A stretch of 11,231 nucleotides of DNA from a bacterium (GTDB lineage: Bacteria; Auribacterota; UBA3054; B51-G9). Below, piece by piece: positions 6,399-11,231 of the stretch (positions are counted from its first letter, which is position 1; each line of letters begins with the position of its first letter). Below the pieces are notes generated by a model. The model was given only the letters and a program-made list of their open reading frames with translations. It made no database searches and had not been told where the DNA came from. Location of the stretch: NCBI GenBank assembly GCA_029933535.1, contig JAOZNZ010000012.1:1-11231 (forward strand). Reading direction: 5' to 3'. The position numbers were made by a program, and so were the translations under genes.

Positions 6399-7282
6399 TG
6401 GACTGGCAAATCAGATTAATGCTGCGCGAAGATTTATTGGCAATTACTAACGTTGAATGCACAGCGCTGCACATCAGCAAAGATAAATCAAGAAATATTT
6501 CTTTTCTCGAACTCGCTTTAATAAATAATCCGGCCGGTTGTTTTGTGGGAATGTCAGGTGGATGCATAGTCGGATATGTTATATCAATGATAACCGGGAA
6601 CGTTGGCTGGATAGGTTCAATAGAAGTTTCGCTTTCCCAAGGAGGTAACGGGATGAAACTTGCCTTGCTTAATGAAGCGATAAAGCAGTTATCGAAAAAT
6701 GCATCAATAACAGCGATACAGTTACCGAATGAAGGGGTCAGGTTTATACAAAAATGTATTGAGCTGGGGTTCCAACTTGTAGAGCCACAAATTATATTAT
6801 CTAAGAAAACAGAACTTTTATCAGTTTTGAATGTAAAACCTGTTGTTTCTGTAATGGAACTTGAAGATACATTCGGCGTTTCTGATATCATTAGTTTAAT
6901 GGAAAAAAATAATTTAGGTAAAGTTATAACTTTGGAAACTGAAAAATCGCCGGCAGGAAAGATTTTGCTCGAATCGCAACCAAGGCGATTAAATTCACCA
7001 GGCGGTTACAGTTTGATTACGTTTGGCAGCATAATTCGAAATCTTACTGCACAGCCGTTAAAAACTGTTTTAACGATAGCCGGAAAAGAAGCATTACAAC
7101 TAAACTCAAAAATTGTTTATATTGCGCTGAATGGATTCTATAGAAACGAATTACAGATTTTGATTGAGGGAGGATGGAAAATCGGTAAAATTTCTCAAAG
7201 GCTGATTTATAAGAAATCCATTTCATTATATAAACAATCTCTTGCCAAACCGTTTATAGATCTTTCGCAATGGATGTTGTAA
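6398..7282 (+). CDS. GNAT acetyltransferase with probable second (Acetyltransf_18-like) domain
   Basis: 294 aa from the ATG at 6398; substrate unknown. Residues 5-150 fit a GNAT N-acetyltransferase: an IRLMLREDLLAI opening, GCIVGYVIS (55-63), then GWIGSIEVSLSQGGNGMKLALL (70-91), where SQGGNG takes the place of the usual Q/R-x-x-G-x-G acetyl-CoA loop, and GVRFIQKCIELGF as the late helix. The C-terminal third (SLITFGSIIRNL... and YRNELQILIEGGWKIGKISQRLIYK) resembles the second domain of two-domain GNATs such as YitH. That comparison is from pattern only. A GTG at 6323 in the same frame would add 25 residues, but these are encoded by the octamer array and hairpin, so 6398 is preferred. Neither start has a clear ribosome site. 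The degenerate acetyl-CoA loop leaves activity open. Confidence 0.65.
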   Translation: MDWQIRLMLREDLLAITNVECTALHISKDKSRNISFLELALINNPAGCFVGMSGGCIVGYVISMITGNVGWIGSIEVSLSQGGNGMKLALLNEAIKQLSKNASITAIQLPNEGVRFIQKCIELGFQLVEPQIILSKKTELLSVLNVKPVVSVMELEDTFGVSDIISLMEKNNLGKVITLETEKSPAGKILLESQPRRLNSPGGYSLITFGSIIRNLTAQPLKTVLTIAGKEALQLNSKIVYIALNGFYRNELQILIEGGWKIGKISQRLIYKKSISLYKQSLAKPFIDLSQWML

Positions 7283-7284
7283 GC

Positions 7285-7332
7285 CGTCCCGATAACATCG
7301 GGACGAGAAGCTTGCCCAGCCATAGGCGGGGT
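7285..7332. terminator. Two GC-rich hairpins just after the GNAT gene (possible terminator or mini-repeat)
   Basis: CGTCCCGAT (7285-7293), loop AAC, ATCGGGACG (7297-7305) is a perfect 9-bp stem. A second stem, GCCCAGCC/GGCGGGGT (7314-7332) with an ATA loop, has one mismatch and one wobble. They begin three bases after the stop codon, so the first stem is placed like a terminator, but no run of T follows either one. Both are far more GC-rich than the surroundings, which also fits a dispersed intergenic repeat. Confidence 0.4.
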
Positions 7333-7351
7333 TATTAATTAAAGGTGGGAA

Positions 7352-7484
7352 GGTGTCAGGTGTCAGTTCCTAAACTTGATAATTGTTTATTCTGTGAAAG
7401 GTCAAAGGTTTAAAGTTTAAGTTTAAGTCATACTTGTCCGGCCATTATCTAATAACTAATAACTATTAACTAATAACTATTAAC
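7352..7484. repeat. Three heptamer repeat tracts
   Basis: GGTGTCA is repeated twice at 7352-7365. Degenerate AAAGGTC/AAAGGTT/TAAAGTT/TAAGTTT units run over 7397-7424. Five perfect-register units TAATAAC, TAATAAC, TATTAAC, TAATAAC, TATTAAC occupy 7450-7484. Each tract has a different sequence but the same 7-bp period as the tract at 5761-5802. Confidence 0.7.
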
Positions 7485-7529
7485 TTTTCCTCAAAAGCCC
7501 ATAAACACAGCATAAGAGGCCGACATACA

Positions 7530-7557
7530 ACTTCGCATAATATATCTTATGTTAAGT
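7530..7557 (+). other. dif: dif: XerC/XerD chromosome dimer resolution site
   Basis: The 28 bp divide into ACTTCGCATAA (XerC arm, 7530-7540), TATATC (centre, 7541-7546) and TTATGTTAAGT (XerD arm, 7547-7557). Compared by eye with dif sequences I know, it matches E. coli dif at 22 of 28 positions and B. subtilis dif at 22 of 28. CGCATAA and TTATGTTAA, the most conserved parts of the two arms, are intact. XerC and XerD, activated by FtsK, recombine such sites to resolve chromosome dimers at division. It lies in a gene-free stretch, as expected. Integrative elements that exploit Xer (CTX-phage type) also create such sites, so this could be an element boundary instead of the sole chromosomal dif. 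Confidence 0.85.
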
Positions 7558-7755
7558 TTCGCCTGTGCGCGTTCGGTGGGTTGTCGTAATGCAAACCCTT
7601 TGCATGATTGCAATTCTTTAAAATAAATTATTTAATTATTGAAATCTTTAAAATACCTGTTGCACGCGACTTGCATCCTTTTTTATAATTGTGGAACATT
7701 ATATGCCATTAGAAAATACAAAACAAATTTAATTCATTCTAATAACGTCAATGTA

Positions 7756-7784
7756 TTGACAAACAACATGTTTTATGGTATAAT
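7756..7784 (+). promoter_or_regulatory. Full-consensus sigma70 promoter for the pilin operon
   Basis: TTGACA (7756-7761), a 17-bp spacer and TATAAT (7779-7784), with an extended -10 TGG at 7776-7778. Every consensus base is present. Transcription should start near 7791 and give a leader of about 144 nt before the pilin GTG. The spacer contains the palindrome AACATGTT (7765-7772), a possible repressor site. ACATAAG (7787-7793) and CTTATGT (7828-7834) could pair at the 5' end of the RNA. Such a strong promoter for minor pilins would normally need repression, or it may serve a leader RNA. Confidence 0.75.
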
Positions 7785-7787
7785 GTA

Positions 7788-7839
7788 CATAAGAGGTAAA
7801 ATCACGCACTTGTTGCAATCAATCTAGCTTATGTTAAAT
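7788..7839 (+). repeat. Degraded second dif-like site with intact XerD arm
   Basis: TTATGTTAAAT (7829-7839) is identical to the XerD arm of E. coli dif. CTTATGTTAA (7828-7837) is a 10-bp repeat of the dif site's 7546-7555. Upstream, CATAAGAGG (7788-7796) repeats CATAAGAGG at 7511-7519, which precedes the dif site. The XerC-arm position (GTTGCAATCAA, 7812-7822) does not match, and the spacing between shared blocks is 5 bp longer. It therefore looks like a diverged duplicate about 280 bp away, in the same orientation. Confidence 0.5.
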
Positions 7840-7852
7840 AACTATAGTTATT
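7837..7852. repeat. 16-bp perfect palindrome in the pilin leader
   Basis: AATAACTATAGTTATT is a perfect two-fold palindrome between the promoter and the first pilin gene, overlapping the XerD-like arm by three bases. It could be an operator or a small RNA hairpin. No regulator gene is in the window. Confidence 0.4.
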
Positions 7853-7934
7853 AATGTAGTAAACTTGCGCGCAAATTCTATATGACAATTATACAACGCA
7901 TTACAATTTAACAATTATATATTTACGCAGTTTT

Positions 7935-8312
7935 GTGAGAAACATTGATAAACAATTTATAATTAAAAAAAACGGTTATACTTTCGTAGAAATTGTAATT
8001 GTTTTGGGACTCGTTGGTTTACTAACCGGTTTAGTTATTATTGCAATATCAAAAATAGCTGAACGCGAACGCGCGCGCGAGTGTTCCGGAAAATTATTAA
8101 TGATTTACAGTGCTGTAAATTATTATTGTCTTGACAACAATTTACCATATGGAAGTATAATAAATGAGACTAATTTAATTTCTTCGGGTTTGCTCAAAGC
8201 AAGTGATGTTTTGGCATGTCCTTCTACTGATGAATCATATCAATCAGTATATACAAATGGTGTTATAATTTCGTGCCCGTCGGGGCTTAACGGTCATGTA
8301 TGCAAGCCATAA
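7935..8312 (+). CDS. Prepilin-like protein, FimU/GspG-ComGC type
   Basis: 125 aa type IV prepilin-like protein. A 14-residue leader rich in Lys and Asn ends in Gly14. Prepilin peptidase should cut before Tyr15, giving YTFVE with Glu at mature position 5, followed by a hydrophobic helix (about 15-42). Tyr at position +1 is less common than Phe or Met. The mature part has five cysteines (ECSGK, YYCLD, ACPST, SCPSG, HVCKP), and the CPS...G...CPSG end recalls the C-termini of ComGC/GspG-type pilins. The GTG at 7935 is the only usual start codon downstream of the in-frame stop at 7860-7862; no good ribosome site is seen. It is first in a four-gene set and overlaps the next gene by 13 bp. Whether the system is a type IV pilus or type II secretion cannot be settled here. 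Confidence 0.8.
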   Translation: MRNIDKQFIIKKNGYTFVEIVIVLGLVGLLTGLVIIAISKIAERERARECSGKLLMIYSAVNYYCLDNNLPYGSIINETNLISSGLLKASDVLACPSTDESYQSVYTNGVIISCPSGLNGHVCKP

Positions 8313-8734
8313 CGAACAGACATGATTTCAACAGGTATATTTTGCATATTAGTAATAAAAAATATCAATCAGGGATGACGTTAGTAGAATTGATCATATC
8401 AATGCTGATAGTTATCGTCTCTGTTATTACAATATTTACAACTTTAAGTTTTGTTTCAAGGTCTGCTAAACGGTCTACCGATGAGACAGCAGGAAACATG
8501 CAAGCGGTCAGAGTTCTTGAGTTGATTACTGATGCTCCATACGATATGGTAACCACGAACAATTTTCCTGTTGAATATTTGGTTGACGCGGAAGGCGAGC
8601 TTATATATGCGCTTACGACGAGTGTTACCGAAGTGACATCTCCTGATTTACATAAACAGGTTACAATTGATTACACTTGGCGTGAAGGAACGTTACAAAG
8701 GCATACGCGTTATTATATTTTAAAATCCGATTAA
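8300..8734 (+). CDS. Prepilin-like minor pilin, PilV/GspI type
   Basis: 144 aa. After a 25-residue leader the processing site is G25|MTLVE, with Glu30 as the conserved mature Glu5, followed by a hydrophobic helix (LIISMLIVIVSVITIFTTL). The rest is a small beta-rich domain without recognisable motifs beyond VTIDYTWREG. The ATG at 8300 lies within the end of the preceding pilin gene, which suggests coupled translation. Position second in the set and size fit PilV or GspI. This is inferred from gene order and the N-terminal motif only. Confidence 0.8.
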   Translation: MQAITNRHDFNRYILHISNKKYQSGMTLVELIISMLIVIVSVITIFTTLSFVSRSAKRSTDETAGNMQAVRVLELITDAPYDMVTTNNFPVEYLVDAEGELIYALTTSVTEVTSPDLHKQVTIDYTWREGTLQRHTRYYILKSD

Positions 8735-8736
8735 GA

Positions 8737-9267
8737 ATGTATAAAATTAACATAAAGAATGATGGCTTTACATTGACAGAATTGCTTATCGCATCCTTTG
8801 TGGGTATGTTGGTAATATTTGTTTTAATATCGGCATATTCTACCGGAATAAATCTGATGAAAAAAGCTGCATCGGTACTGTCAGCTCAACAAAATGCTAT
8901 AGTTGCGATGAACAGGATTGAAGATTATGTACATGCATCAAAAGACATGGATTTATTTAATTACACTCCCCCATCGGAATGGACAACAGCAACAAGCAAC
9001 GGGAACTTTCTGGTACTTTATAATTATGATGACAGTACGTCTTCATTTTTCTGGATAGACAATAACATGTATTGCACACCTGATTTTACAAAAGACAGTT
9101 TTACTACTAATGCTACGGACAACATACTAGTTGTTTCCGGTATTAGTAATGAGACATATTTTCGTAAATATTACGGCAATATAATTTTCAAGTTATCTGT
9201 AGTAAATTCATCGAACACCAATTTAATTGCATTTAGTGCATTAACATGTTTTGTACCGCGAAATTAA
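8737..9267 (+). CDS. Prepilin-like minor pilin, PilW/GspJ type
   Basis: 176 aa. A short leader MYKINIKNDG is followed by the cleavage motif G10|FTLTE with Glu15 as mature Glu5. The helix LLIASFVGMLVIFVLISAYSTGINL follows, and MNRIEDYVHASKDMD (about 58-72) is typical of the PilW/GspJ region after the stalk. It starts two bases after the stop of the preceding gene, without a strong ribosome site. Product size and third place in the set support PilW/GspJ. Confidence 0.8.
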   Translation: MYKINIKNDGFTLTELLIASFVGMLVIFVLISAYSTGINLMKKAASVLSAQQNAIVAMNRIEDYVHASKDMDLFNYTPPSEWTTATSNGNFLVLYNYDDSTSSFFWIDNNMYCTPDFTKDSFTTNATDNILVVSGISNETYFRKYYGNIIFKLSVVNSSNTNLIAFSALTCFVPRN

Positions 9268-9362
9268 ATATATGGAGGTATATTTAACTTACTGAAAATA
9301 AATTTGAGGAGGAATATTATAGCACTGTGTTTTATGTAACTAACAACTGTAGGAGGTACGTT
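9268..9362 (+). promoter_or_regulatory. Leader of the large pilin gene with three Shine-Dalgarno-like sites
   Basis: GGAGG at 9274-9278, GAGGAGG at 9306-9312 and AGGAGG at 9351-9356 lie within about 85 bp. Only the last is well placed before a start codon (ATG 9363). The first overlaps a 7-codon reading frame (9272-9295) but has no start at proper spacing. The repetition of strong sites is unusual in a window where most genes lack them. Confidence 0.5.
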
Positions 9363-11204
9363 ATGAAAACAAAAAAACACAAAGGAGCTGCTCTGCTTGC
9401 AAGCGTAATAATAATTATGAGTATGCTGTTTGCAGGCTCGTTATTTATGCTGAACTGGAGCAGAAAAGGATATGAGTATTCTGTGAAAAGAACTGCTTAT
9501 TCTAAAATGTTCTATGCGGCAGAATCTGGCATTCAATACGCCGCAAAAAAAATTCGCGGAATGCCGCCCACCAGTGTGATTAATGTAAAAAAAGTGTGTG
9601 ACGATTTCATTGGATTAGCTGAGACTGCCTTTCCCGACACCGGATACACTTTCACAAAACTCACCATAGAGGAGATTGCCACAGATGGCATTGTTGCTTC
9701 CGGAGCTAACGCGGATATTTACAAGATTGAAAAGGCGTATGATATTCGTTGCCGCGTGACGGACAATAATGATCCCGATAATTATGCAGAGTTATCAAAG
9801 GAAATCGGTTGTTTTTCAGTTTCAGTGTTTGACTATGGAGTCTATTATCAGGATATTGAAATGGAGTTATATCCTGAGTATGCTGACATCACTATCGGAG
9901 GGAAGGTGCATAGCAACAACGGATTGCATCTCGGTCCATTCAGAAGTCTGCGCTTTCTCGACTATATTACAAGCCCCGAAGGCGTATATCAGGGCGCAAC
10001 CACGGGTAAAGATCTTGGATGGGAGGATAGAGATGGAAACATCTTAATATCGAACAAAAAGAATGAACTTGTCGATATGCGCTTAGAAGATGGGGAATTC
10101 CTTGACTCCAAAAACCCCAACTGGAAAGACAAATCTACCGACAAGTGGGATGATAAAGTGAGAACGAAAGAACACGGTGCAGGCAAAATAAAGCCCGCCT
10201 TTGTAAACGAAGCAACAGGTGTCGATTCAACAGTACTTATTGACCCGGCTCCTGATACACCCGAATCGTACGACATAGCCAAGTATCGTTTTGAGAACAA
10301 AGCGGGACTTGTAATAACAGCTGAGGGCATTTTGTATGAGCAAAGCGGTGTAATAACAAACGCGGAATTCACAACGCGGACTTATATCGATCATATCACT
10401 AATTTAAACTGGGTGGTTACAACCAATGAGTTCTTCAACAGAAGATCTTTAGGAGATGCTATTGATGACCCGTCGCTTGGTATGGTTTATCCGCTTGACA
10501 TAGACATAGGTTTGTTCAACGAATGGCTGGCGGTACAGCCGGAGTCGATGACTTTCAAGCATCATTTGTCAGATAGAGCCGGTATAATGTACATCGAGCG
10601 CGAAAACACGTTAGGCCGTGCAGTACGTATAAACAATGCCGAAGTGCTCCCCAAACTACCAAATGGCTTTACTGTGGCATCAGTTAACCCTGTATATATA
10701 CGCGGTAGTTACAATACCAAGAGCAGCATTGAGGGTGCCAGTGGCAGTGAGCCCGCGCTTATTGTCAGCGACGCGTTAACTGTTTTGTCTGATGCTTGGG
10801 ATGACGCAGAGAATCGGGTAAAGACGTATGAGCAACTCACGTGTGGCGAAGACTATGACTCGCAGGTTGCGTGCGATACGAGGATAATCGCATCGCTCAT
10901 CTCAGGCTCCGCGGAACCGACTGAAGGCGAATATCAAGCTACCGGCGGTGTACAGAACTTCATTCGTTTTCTCGAGTACTGGAGAGGATTGACTCTTGAT
11001 CATGTTGGTTCAAGTGCATGTCTATGGCCATCCAGGCAGGAAAACAAAACAAAAAACAGCGGTAACAAGCAAATTGTTCCCAGACCAAACAGGTATCCTT
11101 CATACCGTAATTTCACGTATGATGATGAGTTGAAAGAAAGACAGCCTCCCGGTCTGGAAAGGTTTTACACTTTCGAAGAAATCTGCTGGAAAAAAATCCG
11201 GTAA
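9363..11204 (+). CDS. Very large PilX/GspK-like minor pilin
   Basis: 613 aa. The start is the ATG at 9363, with AGGAGG at 9351-9356 six bases upstream; an earlier in-frame GTG at 9327 has poorer spacing. The leader MKTKKHKG is followed by AALLASVIIIMSMLFAGSLF. Mature position 5 is Ala instead of Glu, as is known for GspK-type tip pilins. YAAESGIQYAAKKI (51-64) is the PilX-N/GspK signature. A GGKVHSNNGLHL segment lies near 180, and the C-terminal region has GGVQNFIRFLEYWRG (about 528-542). The protein is well beyond the usual size of PilX or GspK, with a long extracellular or periplasmic part of unknown function. It probably caps the pilus or pseudopilus together with the three preceding gene products. 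The stop is TAA at 11202-11204; no downstream gene is visible. Confidence 0.8.
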   Translation: MKTKKHKGAALLASVIIIMSMLFAGSLFMLNWSRKGYEYSVKRTAYSKMFYAAESGIQYAAKKIRGMPPTSVINVKKVCDDFIGLAETAFPDTGYTFTKLTIEEIATDGIVASGANADIYKIEKAYDIRCRVTDNNDPDNYAELSKEIGCFSVSVFDYGVYYQDIEMELYPEYADITIGGKVHSNNGLHLGPFRSLRFLDYITSPEGVYQGATTGKDLGWEDRDGNILISNKKNELVDMRLEDGEFLDSKNPNWKDKSTDKWDDKVRTKEHGAGKIKPAFVNEATGVDSTVLIDPAPDTPESYDIAKYRFENKAGLVITAEGILYEQSGVITNAEFTTRTYIDHITNLNWVVTTNEFFNRRSLGDAIDDPSLGMVYPLDIDIGLFNEWLAVQPESMTFKHHLSDRAGIMYIERENTLGRAVRINNAEVLPKLPNGFTVASVNPVYIRGSYNTKSSIEGASGSEPALIVSDALTVLSDAWDDAENRVKTYEQLTCGEDYDSQVACDTRIIASLISGSAEPTEGEYQATGGVQNFIRFLEYWRGLTLDHVGSSACLWPSRQENKTKNSGNKQIVPRPNRYPSYRNFTYDDELKERQPPGLERFYTFEEICWKKIR

Positions 11205-11231
11205 TACGGTATTAATTTCGCTGCTTTAGAA

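Larger units (their letters stand above)
7283..7934. other. 652-bp gene-free region: repeats, dif, promoter, pilin leader
   Basis: No convincing gene lies here. In order it holds two GC-rich hairpins, heptamer repeats (7352-7484), the dif-type site (7530-7557), a short hairpin ATGCAAA-CCC-TTTGCAT (7589-7605), an 11-bp direct repeat TCTTTAAAATA (7615-7625 and 7645-7655, 30 bp apart), a consensus promoter (7756-7784), a degraded second Xer site (7788-7839), a 16-bp palindrome (7837-7852) and a GCGC palindrome (7865-7874). The remaining sequence is AT-rich and unassigned. Confidence 0.7.

Noticed and set aside
6172..6891. 239-codon frame on the minus strand
   Set aside because: It lies opposite two supported + strand genes and a repeat array, and shows no family motifs.
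7347..7354. GGGAAGGT, one base off the E. coli KOPS motif GGGNAGGG
   Set aside because: A single near-match to a motif that differs among phyla is not evidence of FtsK orientation.
7450..7484. Repeats as a CRISPR array or iteron-type origin
   Set aside because: Seven-base units without spacers exclude CRISPR, and there is no DnaA-box cluster or replication gene nearby.
7639..7827. 62-codon reading frame beginning with TTG
   Set aside because: No ribosome site, no family resemblance, and it runs across the consensus promoter and into the degraded Xer site.
8747..8755. TTAACATAA, an inverted XerD-arm core
   Set aside because: It lies within the third pilin gene with no partner XerC arm and is short enough to be chance in AT-rich DNA.

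Overview
The window is AT-rich, densely packed on the + strand, and has no rRNA, tRNA, CRISPR array or transposase. The gene set points to a Gram-negative-type bacterium: a large DUF2723 membrane protein fused to TPRs, nadC, a stand-alone biotin ligase, an ArgA-type GNAT, a YbgC thioesterase and a set of four prepilins. Several genes lack a clear Shine-Dalgarno sequence. The DUF2723-TPR architecture, the very large PilX/GspK-like pilin and the intergenic mini-repeats fit a PVC-group or Omnitrophota/Kiritimatiellota-like lineage. That placement is inference only.

Layout. Positions 1-3083: the C-terminal 1,026 residues of a DUF2723 glycosyltransferase-like membrane protein, whose start lies upstream of the window. 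3084-3137: a 54-bp apparent insertion with a 9-bp target duplication and a hairpin. 3138-5682: nadC, birA, an argA-like GNAT (overlapping birA) and a small protein with an SSB-type DDIPF tail. 5683-5926: a mosaic of octamer and heptamer repeats and hairpins. 5927-6319: a YbgC-type thioesterase. 6330-6397: a second octamer array, inverted relative to the first, containing a perfect hairpin. 6398-7282: a GNAT protein with a probable second domain. 7283-7934: a 652-bp gene-free region. 7935-11204: four prepilin-like genes in the order FimU/GspG-like, PilV/GspI-like, PilW/GspJ-like, PilX/GspK-like.

The most notable element is in the 652-bp gap. Positions 7530-7557 form a 28-bp XerC/XerD recombination site (dif) with both 11-bp arms and a 6-bp centre, matching E. 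coli and B. subtilis dif at 22 of 28 positions each. About 280 bp downstream is a second, degraded copy with an intact XerD arm and the same upstream 9-mer. Between them lies a full-consensus sigma70 promoter (TTGACA, 17 bp, TGG-TATAAT) that reads through the degraded copy into the pilin genes. The window therefore probably holds the replication terminus, or a locus where Xer-dependent elements integrate.

How the genes work together: the first half is housekeeping metabolism (NAD synthesis, biotinylation, N-acetylglutamate/arginine synthesis, acyl-CoA thioester hydrolysis) plus protein glycosylation. The right-hand operon would supply minor pilins or pseudopilins for the tip of a type IV pilus or type II secretion pseudopilus. 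The two halves are separated by the dif region and are probably separate transcription units.
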